This document shows positions 1 to 5,664 of a DNA stretch of 6,175 nt, piece after piece. The translations under genes and the position numbers were made by a program. This stretch comes from an uncultured beta proteobacterium (GTDB taxonomy: Bacteria > Pseudomonadota > Gammaproteobacteria > Burkholderiales > Burkholderiaceae_C). Below the pieces are notes generated by a model that saw nothing but the letters and a program-made list of their open reading frames with translations, was not told the DNA's origin and made no database searches. How positions within the stretch are numbered: position 1 is the stretch's first letter; every line of letters starts with the position of its first letter. The stretch lies in assembly GCA_903927495.1 (NCBI GenBank), contig CAIYNH010000978.1, forward strand, positions 1 to 6,175, given 5' to 3'.

Positions 1-647
1 GTGGTCATCAACTGACCTGGTTGGAAAACATTCCGCTGCTGAGTTACTTGTTTTTGCGTGGTAAATGTGGCAGTTGCCAGACCCCGTTCAGCTTGCGTTA
101 CCCACTGGTTGAGTTGTGCACCGGCTTGCTGTTTGGGTACTGCGGTTGGCATTGGGGCGCTACCCAAAGCGCTTTTGTCTGGTGCGGATTTGGCGCTGCA
201 TTGCTAAGTCTGGCCATGATTGATTGGGACACGACCTTGCTGCCAGATGACATTACCTTGCCATTGCTGTGGGCGGGTTTGATCGCTGCCGCCCTGCATC
301 TTTCCCAGGTAAGTTTGGTTGACGCAGTATGGGGCTCGGTGGGCGGGTATGTGTCACTGTGGCTGGTCTATTGGGCTTTCAAGCTCGTTACCGGCAAAGA
401 AGGCATGGGCTACGGTGACTTCAAACTGTTTGCGGCTTTGGGTGCCTGGTTTGGCTGGCAGGCATTGATTCCGATCATTCTGATGTCGTCGGTGATTGGT
501 GCCATCGTTGGCATTGCCATGAAATTTTCCAGTGGTCTGCGCCAGGGTGGGTATATTCCCTTTGGCCCGTTTCTGGCGGGAGCCGGGCTCACCGCCATGG
601 TGGCCGGGCCTAACGCCATACTCAGTGTTGTTGGGCTGGCGGGGTGA
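1..647 (+). CDS. pilD: Prepilin peptidase / N-methyltransferase PilD (5' end cut off)
   Basis: Inner-membrane aspartic protease (type IV prepilin peptidase family) that cleaves the leader of type IV pilins and pseudopilins and methylates the new N-terminus. The reading frame is open to the left edge: codons from base 3 give GHQLTWLENIPLLSYL, the conserved stretch after the first zinc-binding Cys pair, so the TTG at 21 is internal and the true start lies outside. The second pair, KCGSC (Cys codons 66-68 and 75-77), is visible. The catalytic aspartates are Asp in IDWDTTLLPD (222-224) and Asp in GMGYGDFK (417-419). Several hydrophobic segments follow and the C-terminus looks complete. About 214 residues are seen; the family usually has about 270-290. 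The stop overlaps or nearly abuts coaE, the usual pilD-coaE order. Identification is firm; whether it serves pili, type II secretion or both cannot be seen here. Confidence 0.96.
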   Translation, partial: GHQLTWLENIPLLSYLFLRGKCGSCQTPFSLRYPLVELCTGLLFGYCGWHWGATQSAFVWCGFGAALLSLAMIDWDTTLLPDDITLPLLWAGLIAAALHLSQVSLVDAVWGSVGGYVSLWLVYWAFKLVTGKEGMGYGDFKLFAALGAWFGWQALIPIILMSSVIGAIVGIAMKFSSGLRQGGYIPFGPFLAGAGLTAMVAGPNAILSVVGLAG

Positions 648-648
648 T
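639..648 (+). promoter_or_regulatory. Probable ribosome binding site deciding the coaE start
   Basis: GGGGTGAT at 641-648, inside the end of pilD, closely matches the anti-16S complement GGAGGTGAT and sits 7 bases before the ATG at 656. It favours that ATG over the in-frame GTG at 644, which overlaps the pilD stop. Only the sequence match supports it. Confidence 0.5.
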
Positions 649-655
649 TCGACCG

Positions 656-1285
656 ATGTTTGTCGGGCTCACCGGAGGCATCGGCAGCGGCAAGAGTACC
701 GTCGCTGCGGTTCTGTCCAGTCTGGGAGCGGCTGTAATTGATGCAGATGCCATCTCGCGAGAGTTGACCGCCATCGGCGGACTGGCCCTTGATGCCATTT
801 CTGCCACTTTTGGCGCTGACTACATCACACCCGCTGGTGCGCTGGATCGGGATCGGATGCGTAGCCTGGCTTTTGCTGACCCTGGCGCAAAGCGCAAACT
901 TGAGGCCATTATTCACCCATTGGTAGGTCAACTCACCTGGCAGCGCGCCGAATCTGCACAAAGCGCGGGTTACCAGTGCCTGGTGTTTGATGTACCGCTG
1001 CTGGTTGAGTCAGGCACTTGGCGCAGTAAAGTTGACAAGGTGCTGGTAGTTGACTGCTGCGTTGAGACACAAATCACTCGTGTCATGAGCCGTAGCGACT
1101 TGAAACGAGGTGCAGTAGAGGCCATCATTCTGGCGCAGGCATCACGTCAGCGACGGTTGCAATCGGCGGATGCGGTGATTTTCAACGACGCTCTTTCCTT
1201 GCAAGAATTAGACCTTCAAATCCAGGCTCTGGCACCTAACTTCGGGCTATCATTGCGGCAGAATTCAGAACTTATTCATACCTAG
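656..1285 (+). CDS. coaE: Dephospho-CoA kinase
   Basis: Cytosolic P-loop kinase that phosphorylates the 3'-hydroxyl of dephospho-CoA, the last step of coenzyme A synthesis. The N-terminus carries GLTGGIGSGKST, the Walker A loop. Then come the DAD motif in VIDADAISREL, the HPL element of the CoA-binding region, FDVPLLVES (equivalent to the family's VPLLFE), and the C-terminal SRQRRLQSADAVIFND segment typical of CoaE. From the ATG at 656 it is 209 residues, normal for the family (about 200-210). An in-frame GTG at 644 would add four residues (MIRP before MFVG) and overlap the pilD stop as GTGA. I prefer 656 because of the good ribosome binding site just upstream and because few residues normally precede the GLTGG motif. 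It lies between pilD and zapD, with one base to the latter, so is probably co-transcribed. No missing key residue is seen. Confidence 0.96.
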   Translation: MFVGLTGGIGSGKSTVAAVLSSLGAAVIDADAISRELTAIGGLALDAISATFGADYITPAGALDRDRMRSLAFADPGAKRKLEAIIHPLVGQLTWQRAESAQSAGYQCLVFDVPLLVESGTWRSKVDKVLVVDCCVETQITRVMSRSDLKRGAVEAIILAQASRQRRLQSADAVIFNDALSLQELDLQIQALAPNFGLSLRQNSELIHT

Positions 1286-1286
1286 C

Positions 1287-2042
1287 GTGATCCTTTACGA
1301 ATACCCCCTGCAAGAACGCATTCGCACCTATTTGCGACTGGAGCACCTGTTTTTACGCCTGCACCAACTGGTGACACGGGTTGATGCGCTGGATCACCAC
1401 TATGCGTTGGCCACCATCTTCGAGGTGATGGATGTGGCAACCCGTGCCGATCTCAAGTCCGACTTGCTGAAAGATCTGGACAAACAAAAGCACACGCTCG
1501 ACGGTTACCGTGGCAATCCGGCGATCGCTGAAGCTGTCCTTGACAAAGTGGTTGGCGAACTTGACCAATGTTTTTCTGCATTGAGCAGCCAACCCGGCAA
1601 GGCAGGCCAATCTCTGACCGAAAACGACTGGCTGATGAGCATTCGCAGTCGCATTGGTATTCCGGGTGGTACCTGTGAATTTGACCTGCCGTCGTATTAC
1701 GCTTGGCAGCACAAGACCGGTATCACGCGCCAGGCTGACCTGGTGCAATGGACTGCCACACTGACACCGCTGTCTGAAGCGGTGCATTTGCTGCTCAAAC
1801 TGCTGCGCGATTCAGGTGCACCCCAAAAAGTCATTGCCAATGGCGGTCAGTTTCAGCAAAACCTGCCTCAAGGACGCACTTTTTTGTTGTTGCGCCTGGC
1901 TTTGGAGGTGTCTCAGCAGCTCGTTCCCGAAATCAGTGGCAACCGGTTGATGGTGTCCGTTCGGCTGATGCGTCAGGGTGACGACAACCGGTCTCACCTG
2001 AGCACCGAAGACACCACCTTTGAGTTGGCATTGTGCTCATGA
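1287..2042 (+). CDS. zapD: Cell division protein ZapD (FtsZ-associated, DUF1342)
   Basis: Cytosolic protein that binds FtsZ and bundles its protofilaments, stabilising the Z ring. The N-terminus MILYEYPLQERIRTYLRLEH is the hallmark of the family, with a helical N-terminal part followed by a mixed C-terminal domain. The length of 251 residues is close to that of E. coli ZapD (about 247). The start is a GTG one base after the coaE stop. The family motif begins right at this codon, so no other start fits. I see no good Shine-Dalgarno before it, so translation probably depends on coupling to coaE. The stop overlaps the yacG start in an ATGA arrangement. The coaE-zapD-yacG order is widespread in beta- and gammaproteobacteria and supports the call. 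Confidence 0.95.
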   Translation: MILYEYPLQERIRTYLRLEHLFLRLHQLVTRVDALDHHYALATIFEVMDVATRADLKSDLLKDLDKQKHTLDGYRGNPAIAEAVLDKVVGELDQCFSALSSQPGKAGQSLTENDWLMSIRSRIGIPGGTCEFDLPSYYAWQHKTGITRQADLVQWTATLTPLSEAVHLLLKLLRDSGAPQKVIANGGQFQQNLPQGRTFLLLRLALEVSQQLVPEISGNRLMVSVRLMRQGDDNRSHLSTEDTTFELALCS

Positions 2043-2248
2043 CCGCGCCGCCTCTGGGTGCAGATCAAACCGCAAAAATTGTCAAATGCCCGACTTGCGG
2101 TGGACGCAGTGTTTACGCTCCCAGCAACCCGTTTCGGCCATTCTGCGGTGAACGTTGCAAGCAAATTGATCTGGGTGCCTGGGCCAGTGAGCAGTTTGTG
2201 GTGGCAGCGCCTGAATTGCTTCAAAACGACCAGGTCAGCCCAGCATAA
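2039..2248 (+). CDS. yacG: DNA gyrase inhibitor YacG (zinc-binding)
   Basis: Small zinc protein; in E. coli YacG binds the GyrB subunit and blocks DNA binding by gyrase. Two Cys pairs form the zinc site: CPTC and, after a spacer with the conserved NPFRPFC, the CGERC pair. The signature IDLGAWASEQF follows. It is 69 residues from the ATG at 2039, which overlaps the zapD stop as ATGA. An in-frame GTG at 2033 would add two residues and has a weak GAG eight bases upstream, so the start is uncertain by two codons. The C-terminal tail (LLQNDQVSPA) is the variable part of the family. The last 28 bases overlap the end of the convergent barrel gene. It is the last gene of the left-hand unit visible here, with no terminator hairpin after it. 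Confidence 0.94.
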   Translation: MTAPPLGADQTAKIVKCPTCGGRSVYAPSNPFRPFCGERCKQIDLGAWASEQFVVAAPELLQNDQVSPA

Positions 2249-3459
2249 GCCACGCTTTGTGACGGCAATTGGGCCATTACCGCCCCGATTGGTCCGCCAT
2301 ACACGCGCAAACCACCTTGTACCTGCAAGCGGTCGCCCTGCCAGGTCAGTGACGCTGTGACCGCTCGCCCCTGATCGGCCGGGGTGTAGAGGACATCCAG
2401 GGCCGGCTGCCAGGCATCGTGCTGCCAACTTAAGCGCATGAACAGATTGCGGCTTCGCAAGTTGTTCGCCATCCCAAGGCTTTCGGCTTGCCAGGCCAGA
2501 TTGCCAGCCACCGCTGCTGCCGGTGCCAGGGGCGTGAGCGCGGCCAGTTGGCGATTGCGTTGCGCCCAGTCAAGCCACTGTGAATCCGGGGGCGCGCTGC
2601 CGTCCCACCAGGCCTCAGCCAGCAGGCTTAACTGGCTTTCATTCGTCCAGGTGCCTCCTATCAGCAGTTGACTGACATTCTCTTGGCTGCCAGGCTGCCA
2701 GGGGTTGCTGGTTGCCAAGACGGCGTTGCCAGAGTTAAACGTCTTGGTGTCCACACGCTTCAGGAAGCGCAGCGAACTGTGCAGTTCCAGTGAATCGTTG
2801 GCCACCCAGGCCAGGGCGCTGCCGACACTTGCTCCGGTGCGCGTCCCTGCACGGGCAAACCCATACCAGTCAACTGAGCCCTGGCGCTGATAGAGGCGAG
2901 CTGCCAAGGCGGGCTCCTGTGCGCCAATGGCCTGGGTTGAGGCGGTCGGATTAACCCAAACGAATGACCAGGCTGTGTCAGCATTGAAGTGCTCAGCCAG
3001 CAACATCGGTCGCCCAAGCGCCGTGCTGCTGACCAACGCGCGTCGCTCTTCCTGTTGCACCATGTCGTTTGGCCTGAATCCATAGCCCACGTCCCACGCG
3101 ACAATTTTCTTGCCAAGGCTGAGCTGCCAGGCACCCCCGTCATGCGAGGCATAGAGCTCATTGACCCAGGCATTGCTGTCGGTGGCGTTGCCATGCGGGT
3201 GTTGCTGCTGCAAAGTCACGATACCCGTCAGGCCATGGCCACTGGCGTGCAGTTCCGTCTCAAGTTTGGTTCCGTTAATGGGGCCTGCGACTGTGCCCGC
3301 TTGCAAGGCATTGGATGCTGCCAAAGGCCCGTCAGCGTTGCGATGATAGCTATCAAATTGGAATTTAACCTGCCCACTGATTGAGTCGGAACCTTCTGCC
3401 TGCGCGCCGCATGAACAGGTGCACGCCAAAGCTATTGCATACCAATGAAGTGGCTTCAT
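2221..3459 (-). CDS. Exported protein, probable outer-membrane beta-barrel (unassigned family)
   Basis: A 412-residue protein I cannot place in a named family. Residues 1-21 look like a signal peptide with likely cleavage at AQA|EGS. The mature part alternates polar and hydrophobic/aromatic residues in many short strands (for example VKFQFDSY 31-38, SVDWYGFARAG 195-205, NLFMRLSWQHDAW 338-350, AVTASLTWQGDRLQVQGGL 366-384). It ends in AYAGLTWSF, with the terminal Phe typical of barrels inserted by the BAM machinery. The segment LSLGKKIVAWDVGYGFRPND (113-132) recalls, loosely, porin-like families such as DUF1302, but I would not assign it. It starts 3 bases after the stop of the LolA-like gene with no clear Shine-Dalgarno, so is probably translationally coupled. 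By context it may be the outer-membrane acceptor, outlet or client of the ABC/LolA-like system. A structural role or ordinary porin are alternatives. Gene call sure, barrel likely, function inferred. Confidence 0.82.
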   Translation of the reverse strand: MKPLHWYAIALACTCSCGAQAEGSDSISGQVKFQFDSYHRNADGPLAASNALQAGTVAGPINGTKLETELHASGHGLTGIVTLQQQHPHGNATDSNAWVNELYASHDGGAWQLSLGKKIVAWDVGYGFRPNDMVQQEERRALVSSTALGRPMLLAEHFNADTAWSFVWVNPTASTQAIGAQEPALAARLYQRQGSVDWYGFARAGTRTGASVGSALAWVANDSLELHSSLRFLKRVDTKTFNSGNAVLATSNPWQPGSQENVSQLLIGGTWTNESQLSLLAEAWWDGSAPPDSQWLDWAQRNRQLAALTPLAPAAAVAGNLAWQAESLGMANNLRSRNLFMRLSWQHDAWQPALDVLYTPADQGRAVTASLTWQGDRLQVQGGLRVYGGPIGAVMAQLPSQSVAYAGLTWSF

Positions 3460-3462
3460 GGT

Positions 3463-4251
3463 CTATTCAATCGGTGGGTTGCGCACCAGAAACATCGGAT
3501 TCAACCACTCAGTCGGCACCTGGCGTGCCTTGCGGCTCAGGTAGCGGACGTGGGTGGTTTTGTGGTTGCTGACTTGATCGGTCAGTACCATCTCCAAGAC
3601 CATGGTGGGGGCCGAGGGCTTGTCCATAACAAAGCTGGCTTGCTTGGCCAGTTTGTCCGATAGCACATACAAATCTGCCCTGATCGGCTCGTGGCGAGTT
3701 TTGCCAATCCAAAGCTCAATGCGCTGGTAGGTGACACCTTTGCGGTTGGCGTTCAGGCTCAAATGCAGACAAACAGGTTTTTGCAGCGTGGTAGCCGTTT
3801 GGGCACTGCCGGGTGCGTTGGCCGAATCACAAGGCTCCTCACCCAGCAGTTTGCCACTGTAATCGTCGGCCCAACTCATGGTGGCGACATCGCCGGTAGA
3901 GGCATCGCCGAGCAGCTTTTGCATTGGGGTAATGCGCAGCGGGCGCTGGCTGTTTGGCATTAACAGCCAAAAGTCGTCTCCGAGCATCAGCACCTTCTGA
4001 CCCTTTTCGGCCGGGCTTTGCATCAGCACCAGTGACTGCCGGTTGGCTTGGGCAAACACGGTGTAGCGGCGCTCCTTGTCGGCGCTGCCATCGGCATTGA
4101 GCACATTGATCTGGGTCTCCACCTGCAGGTTGTCAGCACTCATGCGGAACTTGTCGGTGGCTTTGAGCAGGGTTGTCAGGTCTTGGGCATGGGCCGAAGC
4201 TACCCCTGCGGCCAGTGCCAATCCGAGCAGGAAAATAGTTGGAAATTTCAT
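3463..4251 (-). CDS. Periplasmic LolA-like protein (outer membrane lipoprotein-sorting type)
   Basis: A 262-residue exported protein resembling the LolA_like family typified by Treponema Tp0789 (I believe Pfam PF17131), half-barrel proteins thought to carry lipids or lipoproteins through the periplasm. A signal peptide spans residues 1-22 (cleavage AHA|QDL). The core includes GDDFWLLMPNSQRPLRITP (91-109), GDASTGDVATMSWADDY (115-131), where family members have a GSdF..yDD-like segment, and RIELWIGKTRHEPIRADLY (177-195). Cys141 and Cys161 flank a family-variable loop and could form a disulfide. It is not canonical LolA: it is longer and sits with its own ABC transporter rather than alone. The ATG at 4249-4251 starts the signal peptide; a weak TGGA lies nine bases upstream. 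A 115-base gap separates it from the permease gene upstream, and 3 bases from the barrel gene downstream. Family assignment is good, substrate unknown. Confidence 0.87.
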   Translation of the reverse strand: MKFPTIFLLGLALAAGVASAHAQDLTTLLKATDKFRMSADNLQVETQINVLNADGSADKERRYTVFAQANRQSLVLMQSPAEKGQKVLMLGDDFWLLMPNSQRPLRITPMQKLLGDASTGDVATMSWADDYSGKLLGEEPCDSANAPGSAQTATTLQKPVCLHLSLNANRKGVTYQRIELWIGKTRHEPIRADLYVLSDKLAKQASFVMDKPSAPTMVLEMVLTDQVSNHKTTHVRYLSRKARQVPTEWLNPMFLVRNPPIE

Positions 4252-4366
4252 GAATATGGTTCCAGTGTGTGCTTTATAAATGTATACAGTTTTGACTTCT
4301 AGTGCATCACAGATATGCGTTAGAAGCTATCAAATTTGTTGTATTTCGAGTAATTTAAGGAACCCG
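4252..4366 (-). other. AT-rich intergenic gap with possible internal promoter
   Basis: A 115-base gap between the permease stop and the LolA-like start, distinctly richer in A+T than the genes around it. Read on the - strand it holds TATACAT (plus positions 4280-4286) followed by TTTATAAA, about 30-40 bases before the start codon, which could serve as a -10 element. The best -35 candidates match only about half of the consensus. A TTGATA at 4328-4333 is present but too far for normal spacing. No strong terminator hairpin followed by T residues is visible. The LolA-like and barrel genes could therefore have their own start of transcription, or simply be read through from the ABC genes. Confidence 0.35.
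4312..4341 (-). repeat. Possible copy of a short Comamonadaceae-type intergenic repeat
   Basis: On the - strand this reads CAAATTTGATAGCTTCTAACGCATAT, containing the 8-base palindrome CAAATTTG and the block ATAGCTTCTAACGC. I remember a frequent intergenic element in Comamonadaceae genomes with a core like ATAGCTGCTTGCGC next to an inverted GCTAT; this would be a half copy. The call rests on memory and on a related motif at 5636-5664 in this window. Confidence 0.3.
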
Positions 4367-5584
4367 TCAAGTGTGCGCCAGCGCATCAACTACTGGCATG
4401 TTGACGGTTTTTCGGGCCACCCAGGTCGATGCCAATACCGTGAGGAACACCATGCTCAGCATCGTGGCAAGGTACATCCACACATCAAACGTGATGATCA
4501 GCGGATAACCTTTGGTTTGACCGGGCGGTGGAGGCATATCGAAAGGCACCACCAGCAGAAACACCGTGACAGTGATGGCCAGCACAGCACCGGCAACGGC
4601 TCCCACACCACCCAGCACCATGCCTTCCAGACCGAGCGAGGCCAGCAATTGCGAGGGCAGGGTGCCCATGGCGCGCAGGGTGCCAATTTCACGGGTGCGC
4701 TCGATGATGGCCATAACCATGGCATTGGTTACTACAAACACCACGATCAAACCGATGATCAACCCCATGGCACCAAAGATACGGTTGTACAAGTCTTTCA
4801 CCGCTTTGTAGAAAAATGCCTGATCCAGCCAGGTTTGCACTTTCAACTGCGGGTGGGCAGCAGCCACCCGTTGTTGCGCTGCCTCGGTCATCTCCATACG
4901 CGCCAAAAAAATGCCCAGGCTTGACACCCGTTTGGTATTAAGCAGTTTTTGTGCAGTGGCAATGTCGGTATAGACAAAGCGTTTGTCCATGTCAGGTACA
5001 CCAGTGGAAAACAGCCCTTTGACCCGCACATCCATGGCGTTAAGGGCTCCGTCGGTGGTGCTGGCCAGCAGCGTCAAACTGCTTCCAGGCTTGGCTTTTA
5101 GGCTTTTGGCCAAGCCCTCGCCGAGCATCACTTCAGGCTCTTTGGCTTCGTTACCCAACACTTCGCCGGCCGTGACCGTGAGGAACGGACCTTTCACAGC
5201 AAACTCGCTGTCCGGATCGATGCCGGTGGCCATCATCACGGTGGACTTGTCACCGTTGCTGATTAAACCGCTGAACTCGACTCGTGGCAGCACCTGGCGC
5301 ACCTGCGGGTCTGCCAGCAAACTGGCTCGCAAAGTGTCCGCATCATCCAGACCATGCTGCAACGGGGTGTCTTCGTCTTTGTCAAACTGGTTCGGTTTGG
5401 CCACAATTATGTGCCCGGTGCTACGTGCCGCCATTTCCGAGAGTCCCTGGTAGGTCGACAAGGCAAAGCCCCCGGCCAGCAGAATGCCTGCCGTACCGAG
5501 CCCCGCAATGGACGCGGTGACAAGCGAGCGGCGGCGGTTGCGCAAGGTGTTTTGCACCGCAAATTTGAACCACATAAAATTCAT
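4367..5584 (-). CDS. ABC transporter permease, MacB/FtsX type
   Basis: A 405-residue inner-membrane permease of the LolC/LolE-MacB-FtsX superfamily. These do not move substrate across the membrane by a channel but drive extraction or periplasmic work by mechanical motion. The layout is the four-helix type: helix 1 near 21-44 after a basic stretch (RNRRRS), a periplasmic MacB_PCD-like domain at about 45-265, then helices near 269-293, 321-347 and 367-389. The cytoplasmic segment ERTREIGTLRAMG (295-307) is the conserved FtsX-domain coupling helix that contacts the ATPase. The last periplasmic loop has an unusual MPPPPGQTKGYP (350-361). The start at 5582-5584 is backed by AGGAGG four bases upstream. 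An ATG three codons later is less well spaced. With a single permease gene visible, a MacB-like homodimer is more likely than a LolCE-like heterodimer. It sits between the ATPase and LolA-like genes, so is the likely partner of both. Confidence 0.92.
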   Translation of the reverse strand: MNFMWFKFAVQNTLRNRRRSLVTASIAGLGTAGILLAGGFALSTYQGLSEMAARSTGHIIVAKPNQFDKDEDTPLQHGLDDADTLRASLLADPQVRQVLPRVEFSGLISNGDKSTVMMATGIDPDSEFAVKGPFLTVTAGEVLGNEAKEPEVMLGEGLAKSLKAKPGSSLTLLASTTDGALNAMDVRVKGLFSTGVPDMDKRFVYTDIATAQKLLNTKRVSSLGIFLARMEMTEAAQQRVAAAHPQLKVQTWLDQAFFYKAVKDLYNRIFGAMGLIIGLIVVFVVTNAMVMAIIERTREIGTLRAMGTLPSQLLASLGLEGMVLGGVGAVAGAVLAITVTVFLLVVPFDMPPPPGQTKGYPLIITFDVWMYLATMLSMVFLTVLASTWVARKTVNMPVVDALAHT

Positions 5585-5588
5585 AAAA

Positions 5589-5594
5589 CCTCCT
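5589..5594 (-). promoter_or_regulatory. Strong Shine-Dalgarno for the permease gene
   Basis: The - strand reads AGGAGG, a full match to the consensus, followed by TTTT and the ATG at 5584. It fixes the start and suggests independent ribosome loading after the 70-base gap that follows the ATPase gene, rather than coupling by overlap. Confidence 0.75.
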
Positions 5595-5635
5595 GATGTT
5601 TATTGGAAAATTGTCTTCCATTGCAATAAAGACGG

Positions 5636-5664
5636 GCATAAGCCACTATTGAAGTCATAGCAAT
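5636..5664 (-). repeat. Possible intergenic repeat copy overlapping the ATPase stop codon
   Basis: On the - strand it reads TTGCTATGACTTCAATAGTGGCTTATGC. The inverted CTAT/ATAG arms and the trailing GGCTTATGC resemble the Comamonadaceae intergenic motif I recall (TTGCTAT, A/T-rich loop, ATAGCTGCTTGCGC). The first bases encode the last Leu codons and TGA of the ATPase gene, so part of the match is coding. The arms are too short for a convincing terminator. Confidence 0.35.

Noticed and set aside
21..647. TTG at 21 as the start of the peptidase gene
   Set aside because: The frame is open to the left edge and bases 3-20 encode GHQLTW, which matches the conserved PilD stretch before ENIPLLSYL, so the gene begins outside.
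410..961. 183-codon open frame on the - strand over pilD/coaE
   Set aside because: It runs opposite two firmly identified genes, has a low-complexity composition with no recognisable domain, and is best explained as an antisense shadow.
3347..3366. GATAGCTATCAAATT as a third copy of the repeat-like motif
   Set aside because: It is fully inside the barrel gene, encoding FDSYHR in strand-like sequence, and lacks the CT..GC tail of the other two.
3409..3459. Lipobox-like ALAC in the barrel protein's leader
   Set aside because: It would leave a very short hydrophobic core, and AQA|EGS further on fits signal peptidase I. A lipoprotein anchor is also not expected on a barrel ending in Phe.
4291..4320. 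TTGACT followed by TATGCG as a + strand promoter
   Set aside because: There is no + strand gene downstream, and the -10 match is poor.
4280..4924. 214-codon + strand open frame beginning in the intergenic gap
   Set aside because: Most of it is antisense to the permease; its His/Gln-rich, motif-free product is typical of reverse-frame translation.
4983..5453. 156-codon + strand open frame inside the permease
   Set aside because: It lies wholly antisense to a well-supported gene and its Ser/Leu/Pro-rich product has no family features.
5604..5624. GTCTT/AAGAC inverted repeat between the ATPase and permease genes as a terminator
   Set aside because: It has only a 5-base A/T-rich stem with an 11-base loop and no clean T run after it; a terminator inside the operon would also be hard to explain.
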